Assembly: GCF_020685205.1 (NCBI RefSeq) | Contig: NZ_JAJERB010000002.1 | Span: 372,001 to 436,000 of the forward strand | Reading direction: 5' to 3' | DNA from: Hymenobacter translucens | Lineage (GTDB): Bacteria > Bacteroidota > Bacteroidia > Cytophagales > Hymenobacteraceae | Length of the DNA: 64,000 nt | Shown here: one piece after another, positions 52,746 to 61,244 of the stretch | Layout: every line of letters begins with the position of its first letter | Numbering within the stretch: the first letter of the stretch is position 1 | Program-made: the position numbers and the translations under genes | The notes under the pieces: generated by a model | Told to the model about the DNA's origin: nothing | What the model saw: only the letters and a program-made list of their open reading frames with translations | Databases searched by the model: none

Positions 52746-52752
52746 GAGCACG

Positions 52753-54336
52753 CTACAGCTCCTTACGCAGGCGGGCCACCGGAATGTTGAGCTGCTCCCG
52801 GTACTTGGCTACCGTGCGGCGGGCAATGTTGTAGCCCCGGGCGTTCAGCATCTTTTCCAGCTTGTCGTCGGAGAGGGGCTTGCGCTTGCTTTCCCCGTCG
52901 ATGATTTCTTTCAGGATGTGCTTGACCTCCCGGGAGCTGGCATCCTCGCCCGAGTCGGTGGCAATGCCCTCGGAGAAGAAGTACTTGAGCGGGTAGATGC
53001 CGAATTCCGTCTGCACCGACTTGCTGTTGGCTACCCGGCTCACCGTGGAGATGTCCATGTTGATTTCCTGGGCAATGTCCTTCAGAATCATCGGCCGCAG
53101 CTTGCTTTCGTCGCCTTCCAGGAAAAAGTCGTGCTGGTAGCGCACGATGGCGTCCATCGTGCGGAGCAGGGTTTGCTGGCGCTGCTTGATGGCATCAATA
53201 AACCACCGGGCCGAGTCGAGCTTCTGCTTCACGAACGTGACGGCCTCCTTCATCTTCTTGTCCTTCTTGGCGGCCTTGTCGTAGGTCTGGAACATCTCGG
53301 TGTAGGCCGGCGCCACCCGCAGGTCCGGGGCGTTGCGGGAGTTCAGCGTGAGGTTGAACACGCCGTTTTCCACCGTCAGAATAAAGTCGGGGATGATGTA
53401 CTGCACCTTGCCCAGACCCACCGGGCCCGAGCCGCCGGGCTTGGGATTGAGCTTGAGAATCAGGGCAATGGCTTCCTTAAGCTCGTCGTCCTCCAGGTCC
53501 AGCTTCTGCTGAATGCGGGGGTAGTGCTTTTTGGTGAACTCGTCGTAGCATTCAGTCAGGATGGCTTCGGCGGCTTCCACGGTTTCGTCGCCGGGGCGGC
53601 GCTCCAGCTGCAGCAGCAGGCACTCCCGCAGGTCCCGGGCCCCGATGCCGGCCGGGTCAAACGACTGAATCAGGTGCAGAACCGTCTCAATCTCGTCTTC
53701 CGAGGCCTCGATGTTCTGGGAAAAAGCCAGGTCGTTGGCAATGGCCGACAGGTCGCGGCGGATATAGCCGTCGTTGTCGATGGAGCCGATCAGCTGACGG
53801 CCAATGGCTTCCTGCTTTTCGTCGAGGCTGGCAAAGCCAAGCTGGTCGAGCAGGGAGTCGGTAAGGGTGGAGCCGGTGTCGGCCAGGGGCATCTCGCGGC
53901 CGTCGTCATCGTCGCCGGGTCCGTCGCCCTGCATCTTGTAGCCGGCTATTTCGTCGTCGTTGAGGTAGTCGCTCAGGTCGAGGTCCGTGTTGTCGGGCTC
54001 GTTCTGCTCGGGTGCTTCCTCGGCCTTGGGCAGCTCGATTTCGGGCTGCTCGTCGGTGCCGGCTTCGCTGAAGTCCTCATCCAGGGTATTGTCGTCGTTG
54101 TCGAACTCGGCATCGGGGTCGTCAAAGTCCTCGTCCGAATCATTCTCATCGTCGCGCTCCTGCTCTTCCGCGTCGTCGGCATCCTCGTCGCCTTCTTCCA
54201 GAGCGGGGTTGGCTTCGAGCTCTTCCTTGATGCGGGCCTCCAGCTCGACAGTCGGAATCTGCAGAAGCTTAATGAATTGTATCTGTTGGGGCGACAGCTT
54301 CTGCGAGAGAAGCTGCTTCATGTCAAGTCGTTGCAT
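52753..54336 (-). CDS. rpoN: RNA polymerase sigma-54 factor RpoN
   Basis: Directs RNA polymerase to -24/-12 promoters and depends on AAA+ activators. 527 residues from ATG 54336. Region I is the Gln/Leu-rich MKQLLSQKLSPQQIQFIKLL. Region II is strongly acidic (residues ~48-135, e.g. DEDADDAEEQERDDENDSDE) and longer than in enterobacteria. The core-binding region follows (LLDQLGFASLDEKQEAIGRQ). The C-terminus carries the RpoN box ARRTVAKYRE. No sigma-54 activator gene is in the window. A perfect TAcaTTTG element lies upstream and a terminator downstream. Confidence 0.97.
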   Translation of the reverse strand: MQRLDMKQLLSQKLSPQQIQFIKLLQIPTVELEARIKEELEANPALEEGDEDADDAEEQERDDENDSDEDFDDPDAEFDNDDNTLDEDFSEAGTDEQPEIELPKAEEAPEQNEPDNTDLDLSDYLNDDEIAGYKMQGDGPGDDDDGREMPLADTGSTLTDSLLDQLGFASLDEKQEAIGRQLIGSIDNDGYIRRDLSAIANDLAFSQNIEASEDEIETVLHLIQSFDPAGIGARDLRECLLLQLERRPGDETVEAAEAILTECYDEFTKKHYPRIQQKLDLEDDELKEAIALILKLNPKPGGSGPVGLGKVQYIIPDFILTVENGVFNLTLNSRNAPDLRVAPAYTEMFQTYDKAAKKDKKMKEAVTFVKQKLDSARWFIDAIKQRQQTLLRTMDAIVRYQHDFFLEGDESKLRPMILKDIAQEINMDISTVSRVANSKSVQTEFGIYPLKYFFSEGIATDSGEDASSREVKHILKEIIDGESKRKPLSDDKLEKMLNARGYNIARRTVAKYREQLNIPVARLRKEL

Positions 54337-54387
54337 ACGCCAAATGGGGTTCGGGAGGCAGGGCGCGGAATAGCCGCCTCCTGATCA

Positions 54388-54395
54388 AATGTAGC
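54388..54395 (-). promoter_or_regulatory. TAnnTTTG (-7) promoter of rpoN
   Basis: Reads TACATTTG on the minus strand, an exact match, 51 bases before the rpoN ATG. Confidence 0.55.
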
Positions 54396-54550
54396 TTTTA
54401 TTGGTACTAAGGTTAACGCAAAAAAGTTGAGTCCGGTCCGGTTTAACCCGAAATCAAGTACGCGGCCCCGGTTTAAAAGACCGGGATGTGGTGGGAGCCG
54501 ACGGGCGGCTTCGGGTTGAAATTCCCTTTCAGTGCACCCCGCAAAACTCC

Positions 54551-54558
54551 TACCTTTG
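54551..54558 (+). promoter_or_regulatory. TAnnTTTG (-7) promoter of asnS
   Basis: TACCTTTG, an exact match, 34 bases before the asnS ATG, with TTTC 20 bases upstream as a near -33 box. Confidence 0.6.
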
Positions 54559-54592
54559 CCAGCTTACCGAATAATCACCCTAACCAAGTCCG

Positions 54593-55996
54593 ATGTCTGT
54601 CAGAAGGTCGAGCGTGCAGGAGTTGCTGCGCAGCCAGGAGCTGGAACGCGAAGTAGTGGTAAAAGGCTGGGTCCGCACCCGCCGTGGCAATAAATACGTG
54701 CAGTTCATTGCCGTCAACGACGGCTCCGGCTTTAACTCAATTCAGGTAGTTGCCAACGCTGAGCAGTTTCCCGAAGAGCAGCTCAAGGCCGATGGCGTGG
54801 AAAACGGTGCCGCCGTAGCCGTGCGCGGCCAGCTCGTCGCTTCGCAGGGCAAGGGGCAGACGGTGGAGATTCAGGCCACCGAAATCACTGTGCTGGGCAA
54901 AGCCGACCCCACCGAATACCCGCTTCAGAAGAAGGGCCACTCGCTTGAGTTCCTGCGCGAAATTGCTCATCTGCGCCCCCGTACCAACACCTTCGGGGCC
55001 GTGCTGCGCATCCGGCACGCCATGGCCTTTGCCGTGCACCAGTTCTTCAACGACCAGGGCTTCTTCTACGTGCATACGCCCATTATTACGGGCTCGGATG
55101 CCGAAGGCGCCGGTCAGATGTTCCGCGTAACCACCCTGCCCGAGCAGAACCCGCCCCTGACCGAAGACAAGTCGGCGGTGGACTACAAGCAGGACTTCTT
55201 CGGCAAGCAAACTAACCTGACCGTATCGGGGCAGCTGGAGGGCGAAATTGCTGCCCTGGCCCTGGGCAAGGTGTACACGTTCGGGCCCACCTTCCGGGCT
55301 GAGAACTCCAACACGGCCCGGCACCTGGCCGAGTTCTGGATGATTGAGCCCGAAGTGGCCTTCAACGACCTGCAGGACAACATGGACCTGGCCGAGGACT
55401 TCCTTCGCTACCTGGTGCGCTATGCCCTGGAGAACTGCCAGGATGACCTCAAGTTCCTCAACGAGCAGTACGACAAGGAACTGCTGGGCCGCCTGCAGTT
55501 CGTGGTCGACAACGACTTCCAGCGCCTGAACTACACCGAGGCAGTGGGCATCCTGAAATCGGCCAAGCAGAAGTTCGAGTTCCCCGTCGACTGGGGCACC
55601 GACCTGCAGAGCGAGCATGAGCGCTACCTCGTGGAGAAGCACTTCAAAAAGCCCGTTATCCTGATCAACTACCCCAAGGATATCAAGGCCTTCTACATGA
55701 AGCTCAACGACGACAACCAGACCGTGCGGGCCATGGACGTGCTGTTTCCCGGTATCGGTGAAATCATCGGCGGCTCGGAGCGCGAGGAAAGCCTGGAAAA
55801 GCTCACCAAGCGCATGGCCGAGATGAACGTGCCCGAGCACGAGCTGTGGTGGTACCTGGAGCTGCGCAAGTATGGCACCGCGCCCCACTCGGGCTTCGGT
55901 CTGGGCTTCGAGCGCCTGGTGCTGTTCGTGACCGGTATGGCCAACATCCGCGACGTCATTCCCTTCCCCCGCTTTCCCAAGAGCGCCGAGTTTTAA
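54593..55996 (+). CDS. asnS: Asparaginyl-tRNA synthetase
   Basis: Charges tRNA-Asn; cytoplasmic class IIb synthetase. 467 residues from ATG 54593. It has the N-terminal OB-fold ([20 protein letters not shown]), motif 2 [16 protein letters not shown] and motif 3 [12 protein letters not shown]. The HLAEFWM and PHSGFGLG wording distinguishes AsnS from AspS. It is complete, with its own promoter element and a terminator 66 bases after the stop. Its presence suggests that Asn-tRNA is made directly rather than only by transamidation. Confidence 0.97.
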   Translation: MSVRRSSVQELLRSQELEREVVVKGWVRTRRGNKYVQFIAVNDGSGFNSIQVVANAEQFPEEQLKADGVENGAAVAVRGQLVASQGKGQTVEIQATEITVLGKADPTEYPLQKKGHSLEFLREIAHLRPRTNTFGAVLRIRHAMAFAVHQFFNDQGFFYVHTPIITGSDAEGAGQMFRVTTLPEQNPPLTEDKSAVDYKQDFFGKQTNLTVSGQLEGEIAALALGKVYTFGPTFRAENSNTARHLAEFWMIEPEVAFNDLQDNMDLAEDFLRYLVRYALENCQDDLKFLNEQYDKELLGRLQFVVDNDFQRLNYTEAVGILKSAKQKFEFPVDWGTDLQSEHERYLVEKHFKKPVILINYPKDIKAFYMKLNDDNQTVRAMDVLFPGIGEIIGGSEREESLEKLTKRMAEMNVPEHELWWYLELRKYGTAPHSGFGLGFERLVLFVTGMANIRDVIPFPRFPKSAEF

Positions 55997-56010
55997 GATT
56001 GGCGGATAGC

Positions 56011-56198
56011 TATTGGCTGTTAGCTGATAGCCTGGTTTTGGCAGGCATTCATGTAATAAGTAAGAAAGGTAGCTCCGGACGGGCTGCCTTTCTTAATTGG
56101 GCAAAAGCGGAAAGTGGTTTGCGGTCCTGGTCAAAAGGAAAACCGCATTTTCTTGCCTTGTACGAGCTTGTTACTACATTAAAAGCTAACAGCTAATA
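56011..56198. repeat. Inverted-repeat arms around the asnS terminator
   Basis: TATTGGCTGTTAGCT (56011-56025) and the reverse complement of 56184-56198 (TATTAGCTGTTAGCT) match at 14 of 15 positions. The 188-base unit encloses the terminator hairpin and lies between convergent asnS and the Rof-like gene. Confidence 0.6.
56062..56094. terminator. Terminator of asnS
   Basis: AAGAAAGGTAGC (56062-56073) pairs with GCTGCCTTTCTT (56083-56094), with one G-U pair. The 3' arm supplies the T-rich tail. Confidence 0.75.
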
Positions 56199-56200
56199 AC

Positions 56201-56446
56201 TCAGCAGTAGCCGCGCAGCTCTTTGCCATCCACGGCCACCAGCCAGTCGAGGCGGAGCTCGAAGCCGTCGGTCAGGCGCAGGTACTCTACTTTGTCGCGG
56301 ATGTAGAGGTCGGCAATGACGCCGGTAACTGACGCTTCGGCAGCGGCATCCGGGGCGCGGTAGCGGATTTCGGCCGGCTGCCGCCGGGTGGCCAGGGCTT
56401 CGAGCTCATCGTAGAAATTGCAGCTGATGGGTTGGTAGTCACTCAT
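56201..56446 (-). CDS. Rho-binding antiterminator, Rof/YaeO family
   Basis: 81 residues. MSDYQPISCNFYDELEALAT aligns with the E. coli Rof start (YQPINCDDYDNLELAC, recalled), and EYLRLTDGFELRLDWLVAV with its C-terminal strands. Rof binds the Rho hexamer at its RNA-binding face and blocks Rho-dependent termination. The start ATG overlaps the stop of the upstream membrane-protein gene by four bases (ATGA, 56446-56443), so translation is coupled. It is the last gene of the run MBOAT - AlgJ-like - GT-C-like - Rof, which suggests it protects that or another long envelope operon from Rho. Function is inferred from family. Confidence 0.82.
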   Translation of the reverse strand: MSDYQPISCNFYDELEALATRRQPAEIRYRAPDAAAEASVTGVIADLYIRDKVEYLRLTDGFELRLDWLVAVDGKELRGYC

Positions 56447-57492
56447 GGCGTTTCAGATTTCAGGCGGGCATTGGCCAGCAGGTCAAACAAGCCGGCGAAC
56501 AGCGGGTGACGGTCCAGAATCAGGGCGACGGCCGTGCCGAACACCGGGGCCGACAGCAGGGCCATCCGGCTGATGTCGCCGGACAGCAGCATGTGGAGCA
56601 GCACAATGAGTAGCAGCCCGATGGCAGCGGGATGCAGGCGGGGCAGCCACGTTTGCATAGCTGACCGTCCACCCCAGAAGCCTGCGGCCAGGACCAGGGT
56701 AAACACCCCGTATTCCATCAGCAGGGTCAGCAGGCCCCGGGGCGTGAGCAGAGCTGCGGTGGCGTCGCGGATGTTGCGCAGCAACGCCAGGGGCTGGGGA
56801 AACAGCACGGCCAGGTTGGTAGCCGGCGCCAGGTAGTCGAGCAGCCCGTGCACACCTGCCAGCAGCAGCATTCCGCCGGCCAGGGCCGGCAGACGGTAGC
56901 GCCAGGGTACGAAGGCGCCGTGCAGCAGCACCAGCGGCATGAACAGCAGCAGGGACTCCTTCAGCACGGGGCCCAGCAGGGCAACAAGCAGCAGCACCCG
57001 GCCGTGGCGGGCGCAGCAGGCGTAGTACAGGGCCGATACCACCAGCACCGAGGCACTGTCGAGGAGCGCCAGCCCGGCCAGGTAGCTGACCACCCCGCTG
57101 CTGAGCACGGCCGCCATACCCAGCAGGGCCGGCGCCACCCGGGCGCCCAGCTTCCGGGCCGCGCGGTAAATGCACACCCCGGCCAACGCCAGCAGCGTAG
57201 AATTCAGCAGCCAGAACGCGGAGCCCACCGGCACCGGGCTGCCCGGGTTTCGCCAGCTGCCCAGCCCGGTCATCAGCTCGGCCAGCGCCCGGGCCAGCAG
57301 GGGCAGTACCACGCGGTAGCGGTACGACACGTACACGTCGAAGTCGCCGCGGGCCATGCGCAGGTACACAGCCTCGTCGCTCGAAAAAGTGGAGGAGTGG
57401 TTTACCAGAATAATAAAGCCATTGCCCAGCACCAGCCCCAGCGCCAGCAGGAACACGAGCAGCAAGGGGTGTCGACGAATAAACGGGAGCAT
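56443..57492 (-). CDS. Polytopic membrane protein, GT-C-like
   Basis: 349 residues from ATG 57492 with about nine helices. The first loop carries STFSSDEAVYLRMARGDFD, with acidic residues arranged as in GT-C glycosyltransferases, then YRYRVVLPLLARAL. No named family is recognised. It is 98 bases downstream of the AlgJ-like gene and overlaps the Rof-like gene by four bases. It is probably a member of the O-acetylated-glycan operon. Confidence 0.72.
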   Translation of the reverse strand: MLPFIRRHPLLLVFLLALGLVLGNGFIILVNHSSTFSSDEAVYLRMARGDFDVYVSYRYRVVLPLLARALAELMTGLGSWRNPGSPVPVGSAFWLLNSTLLALAGVCIYRAARKLGARVAPALLGMAAVLSSGVVSYLAGLALLDSASVLVVSALYYACCARHGRVLLLVALLGPVLKESLLLFMPLVLLHGAFVPWRYRLPALAGGMLLLAGVHGLLDYLAPATNLAVLFPQPLALLRNIRDATAALLTPRGLLTLLMEYGVFTLVLAAGFWGGRSAMQTWLPRLHPAAIGLLLIVLLHMLLSGDISRMALLSAPVFGTAVALILDRHPLFAGLFDLLANARLKSETP

Positions 57493-57590
57493 AGGCAGGA
57501 GCAGGCCGACGGCAGGTAGCGCTGCCGGTCAGGCTGGTGTAAAGTACAAGTTTGGCTGGTCCGGCATCCAGGCGGCGTGGTTGGGGCTGG

Positions 57591-58892
57591 TCAGATGTGC
57601 TTCCGCTCGTAGAGGCTGGTGGCTTTTTCGCGGACGTGGCGGGCAAAGTCCGGGTCGTTGGCTATTTCCTCCCAGCTGGCCTGTTTCTCCAGCTCCTTGG
57701 CCAGCTCGCTGATGGCCGCCTCATCGGCCGGAGTGAAGGGGCGGAACAGCCGGTAGGCCTGGTAGGTAAAACCAAACCCCAGCTGCCCGAAGTTTTGCTC
57801 GGTGCAGATCAGCAGGACCATGTGGCGTCCGGCCAGCTGCTCCCGCAGGTTCAGGTCGCGCACGGTGTGCGACTCGGGGGCACTCTCAGGCCAGAATACG
57901 TACTCATACCCAGCCCAGTAGCGCGAAGCCGGAGTGAACAGCTTCTGAAAATAGGGGTAGAAGTTGTAGAAGCTCTGGGCGAAGCTGTCCCCGATAATCA
58001 GGGCGTTGGCGCGCTGCTTGCGGGCGGTGTCCGGGCTGAACCGCACCCGCGGATACGCCATCGGGTAGGGTGGCGTAGACCACATCCGGTTCAGAATCTT
58101 CTGCAGGTCATCGTCGGTGTAGCGCATCGAGTCGATGCTGGTGGCTACGGTGTAGCCGTGCGTGGCGAAATCCGGCAGGTCCAGCCGGGTCAGGTGCTCG
58201 ACGCGCCGGAACAGCGTATCAGCTACCAGGGCGGTGGCGTAGCCGCTCCAGTGGGTGCCGCCCCGCGGAAACAGCGGAAAGCGCGTGGTATCCTGCCAGC
58301 GCTGCATCAGCGCCGCCGCGTCGAGTACGTTCAGCTGGTACCGGCGGGCAGCCTGCAGTACCCCGTCGTAATTGCTGGTTGTGCGGGGCAGCCCGGCATA
58401 CTGAGAGGGTAGCTGCCCGGGCAGAATGCGGGCCTTACCAGGGGCCAGCACCACCAGCAGCTGCGTGCCCTGCGCCGCCAGGGAGTCCTGGATTACCTTC
58501 AGCAGCTGCACCCGGTAGTCCAATTCGGAGGCCCCGGCGTAGTCGCGCCCCTGGTACGCGGCAATGCTGACGGGCTGATACAGCACGTCGTCCTGGCCTA
58601 CCGTCACGATGTCGACCCTGGTCTGGCGGAACAAGGAGTACGCCAGCTGGTTGCGCAGGCGCAGCAGCCAGCTCCGGAAGCCGAGCCGGTCCTGCAGGTA
58701 CGCTTCCAGCTGGGGCTGGTAGGTGTTTTTGCGAATGTGGTCCCAGTCCAGCTCGGGGTGGGGCTGCTGGTCGAAGTAGCCGTCGAGGGGCTTTACCGTA
58801 ACCCAATTGAACTTGGCCTGCAGGGCGGGCAGCAGCAAGAGCAGGAACAGGGCCCCGAACAGCAGATGCTTGATAGAAAAACGCGTACCCAC
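57591..58892 (-). CDS. AlgJ/AlgX-like SGNH O-acetyltransferase partner
   Basis: 433 residues from GTG 58892, four bases after the MBOAT stop. An N-terminal anchor helix (HLLFGALFLLLLLPALQAKF) is followed by the DHHW/AlgJ-type domain: DRLGFRSWLLRLRNQL, the SGNH serine in IIGDSFAQSF and the His in GGTHWSGYA. Such proteins take acetyl groups exported by the MBOAT protein and attach them to periplasmic polysaccharide, as in alginate or cellulose O-acetylation. The immediate coupling to the MBOAT gene supports this. The polysaccharide is unknown. Confidence 0.85.
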   Translation of the reverse strand: MGTRFSIKHLLFGALFLLLLLPALQAKFNWVTVKPLDGYFDQQPHPELDWDHIRKNTYQPQLEAYLQDRLGFRSWLLRLRNQLAYSLFRQTRVDIVTVGQDDVLYQPVSIAAYQGRDYAGASELDYRVQLLKVIQDSLAAQGTQLLVVLAPGKARILPGQLPSQYAGLPRTTSNYDGVLQAARRYQLNVLDAAALMQRWQDTTRFPLFPRGGTHWSGYATALVADTLFRRVEHLTRLDLPDFATHGYTVATSIDSMRYTDDDLQKILNRMWSTPPYPMAYPRVRFSPDTARKQRANALIIGDSFAQSFYNFYPYFQKLFTPASRYWAGYEYVFWPESAPESHTVRDLNLREQLAGRHMVLLICTEQNFGQLGFGFTYQAYRLFRPFTPADEAAISELAKELEKQASWEEIANDPDFARHVREKATSLYERKHI

Positions 58893-58896
58893 GGGC

Positions 58897-60315
58897 CTAA
58901 AAGCGGAAGTAAATAAAGGGATTAAAGCTGTTGCCGATAACGTAGCTCACGCTCAGAATCAGCAGCACGGCTGTTACCAGCGTCAGGGTCATGGCCCGGG
59001 GCAGGGTCAGGTGCGTGGCCGCCAGGGTGCCCAGCTCCCAGCGCTCTATCCGGGGCAGGGCGGCCATAAAGGCAAAGACGGTGGCCAGCACCAGGGTAAA
59101 CCAAAATTCCCGGGTGAAGTACGGCAGCGAGGTTATCGCGCCGCCAAACATCTGTTTCAGGTAGTCCAGGGCGCCGGTCAGCGTTTCGGCGCGGAACAAA
59201 ACCCAGCCAACGACCGTGATGAGAAAGGTGGGAATGATGCTCAGGGCCCCGATGCGCTGGTAGATTCTCAGCAGAAACAGCCGGTCCAGCACCAGGAACA
59301 GGCCGTGGAAGGCGCCCCAGGCAATAAAGTTCCAGGCGGCCCCGTGCCAGAAGCCGGATAAGATAAACACCGTCCACAGGTTGGCATACAGCCGCCCGGT
59401 GCTGACGCGGTTGCCACCGAGCGGAATGTAGAGATAGTCGCGCATCCAGCGGCCCAGCGTAATGTGCCAGCGCTGCCAGAACTCAGTGATGCTCCGGGAG
59501 ATGTAGGGGTTGTTGAAGTTCTCGGGAAACTGAAACCCGATCATCCGGCCGATGCCGATGGCCATATCGGAGTAGCCGGAAAAGTCGAAGTAGATCTGGA
59601 AGGTGTAGGCCAGGGCGCCCAGCCAGGCCAGGGGCATCGACAGCTCCCCCGGGGCCAGGCCGAAGATGCGGTCGGCTTCCTGGCCCAGCACATTGGCAAT
59701 AAGCGTCTTCTTGGCCAGCCCGATGACAAACCGGAACAGGCCGGCCAGCTTGTGGTCAATGGTGTCGAAGGCCGTGCGGTCGATAAGCTGGTCGGCAATT
59801 TCGTGGAAGCGCACGATGGGCCCGGCAATCATCTTCGGAAACAGCATGATGTACAGCATGAAGTCCCAGAAGGAGCGCAACGGCCGGTTCACGCCCCGGT
59901 ACACGTCGATGGTGTAGGTCAGCTTCTCGAAGGTGAAAAACGAGATGCCGATAGGCAGCACCACTTTTTCCCAGGTCAGCGCCCCACCCCCCAGGCTGGT
60001 CTTGACGGCGCTGAAGTTTTCCAGAAAGAAGTTGGTGTACTTGAAGTAGAACAGCATTCCCACGTTGAGAATGATGCTCAGAATAAGATAGATGCGCTTC
60101 TGCCAGCCTTCCGCTTTGTCCATGAGACGGATGATGATGAAGTTGAGCACCACGGAGGCCACGAACAGCGCAAGGAAGTTGAGGCCGCCCCAGGAGTAGA
60201 AAAGCAGGCTGGCCGTCAGGGCCACCCCATTCTTCAGGCGGGTAGGAACCAGGTAATAGATCAGCAGGAAGGCCGGGAAAAAGTATAGCAGGAATAGCGT
60301 ACTGCTGAAAACCAT
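58897..60315 (-). CDS. MBOAT-family O-acyltransferase (AlgI-like)
   Basis: 472 residues from ATG 60315, with about ten helices. The AlgI/DltB pattern is clear: FSGYSDMAIGIGRMIGFQFP, ITEFWQRWHITLGRWMRDYL, IPLGGNR, and the conserved catalytic His in SGFWHGAAWNFIAWGAFHG. It moves acetyl (or other acyl) groups across the inner membrane to the AlgJ-like partner encoded next. It heads the minus-strand run ending in the Rof-like gene. No alginate biosynthesis genes are in the window, so the acceptor is another exopolysaccharide. Confidence 0.95.
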   Translation of the reverse strand: MVFSSTLFLLYFFPAFLLIYYLVPTRLKNGVALTASLLFYSWGGLNFLALFVASVVLNFIIIRLMDKAEGWQKRIYLILSIILNVGMLFYFKYTNFFLENFSAVKTSLGGGALTWEKVVLPIGISFFTFEKLTYTIDVYRGVNRPLRSFWDFMLYIMLFPKMIAGPIVRFHEIADQLIDRTAFDTIDHKLAGLFRFVIGLAKKTLIANVLGQEADRIFGLAPGELSMPLAWLGALAYTFQIYFDFSGYSDMAIGIGRMIGFQFPENFNNPYISRSITEFWQRWHITLGRWMRDYLYIPLGGNRVSTGRLYANLWTVFILSGFWHGAAWNFIAWGAFHGLFLVLDRLFLLRIYQRIGALSIIPTFLITVVGWVLFRAETLTGALDYLKQMFGGAITSLPYFTREFWFTLVLATVFAFMAALPRIERWELGTLAATHLTLPRAMTLTLVTAVLLILSVSYVIGNSFNPFIYFRF

Positions 60316-60446
60316 GAGCAGGCTTGTAGGAAGTAGTTAAGGGCGCGCAAGTTACTTATTTAGCGTGCAGACCGACCCCGCCCGCCGGGCGCCCTCAAAA
60401 TTTTCCGGCCCGCCTTTGCCCGGTCCGCGCCAACCCGGCCGGGCAC

Positions 60447-60473
60447 AAAAAAGCCCCTCCCGAGGGAGAGGCT
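60447..60473 (-). terminator. Terminator of the 60496 gene
   Basis: AGCCCCTCCC (60452-60461) pairs with GGGAGAGGCT (60464-60473), with one mismatch. On the minus strand the hairpin is followed by TTTTTT. Confidence 0.75.
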
Positions 60474-60495
60474 CTTCACAACGGTCGGGTGGGCG

Positions 60496-60978
60496 TTAGT
60501 GATTGCCCTTGCCGTGACCTTTGCCATTACCATTACCATGGCCATTTCCGTGTCCGTTGCCGCGACCCTGGCCCGGGGCGCCGTCAACAACCATGACCTG
60601 GTTGCTGCGCATCTTTTTGGCCTGGCCGGGCGGCATGCCGTGGGGATGGCCATACTTGGCTTTGTGCTGGGCGTAGCCGCCCCAGGGCTGGGCCCCCACG
60701 TAGTTAATCACGACGGGGTGGAAGTTAGCCGGGTTGTAGCCGCTCAGCGACGCTACCCGCATCCATTTGCCATTGCGCTGCACGATATAGCGCTGGGCCG
60801 GCACGTCGTAGTAGCCGCCCACTTCGGGAATGTAGTAGTACTGTGAGCCCTGGGGCAGGGCCGGACCCCAGGAGGGCGGGTTGATGTTGATATTGATCTG
60901 AGCCTGGGCGGGCTGGGCCGCACCGGCCAGCAGGAGGGCGAAAGCGCCGGTCAGCGCAAGTTTGGACAGCATGTTCAT
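60496..60978 (-). CDS. Exported protein with His/Gly/Asn repeat tail
   Basis: 160 residues from ATG 60978 (a second in-frame ATG is at 60972). Signal peptide to about residue 26 (AQPAQAQ). The middle contains QYYYIPEVGGYYDVPAQRYI and GKWMRVASLSGYNP, a pattern common in small secreted Bacteroidota proteins. The last ~30 residues are GNGHGNGHGNGNGKGHGKGNH-like repeats that could bind divalent metals such as nickel, copper or zinc. The function is unknown. Confidence 0.78.
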   Translation of the reverse strand: MNMLSKLALTGAFALLLAGAAQPAQAQINININPPSWGPALPQGSQYYYIPEVGGYYDVPAQRYIVQRNGKWMRVASLSGYNPANFHPVVINYVGAQPWGGYAQHKAKYGHPHGMPPGQAKKMRSNQVMVVDGAPGQGRGNGHGNGHGNGNGKGHGKGNH

Positions 60979-61212
60979 GGGAAAGATCGGTTAGGAGGTG
61001 ATGGACCATTGCTATTTACAAGAACGGAGCCAAACTACGGTTGGGTTGCCCGCCCAGGACCTAGTGAAACCGAAAGCGGCGGGGACAAAACCCGACGGTG
61101 GGCTGTTACCGTTTTTCGGGCCCGAATCTGCGCTGGTCCGGGGAAGGCGCCTTTCACGCTAATCCTGCTGGCAAATAAGCTATTCGGGCTAGCCAGCGGG
61201 CGTCGTTTTGCG

Positions 61213-61220
61213 TACTTTTG
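61213..61220 (+). promoter_or_regulatory. TAnnTTTG (-7) promoter of uvrA
   Basis: TACTTTTG, an exact match, 24 bases before the uvrA ATG. No clear -33 box. Confidence 0.55.
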
Positions 61221-61244
61221 CAGACTTATCCGCTCCGCTGCCGC

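Noticed and set aside
52918-54384. 488-codon open frame opposite rpoN
   Set aside because: Mirrors the rpoN coding sequence; the product is a Leu/Val/Gly-rich shadow with no start signal of its own.
61001-61162. 53-codon frame preceded by AGGAGGTG
   Set aside because: The Shine-Dalgarno-like sequence is only two bases from the ATG, this phylum seldom uses it, and the translation looks random. It lies between the divergent starts of the His/Gly-tail gene and uvrA.
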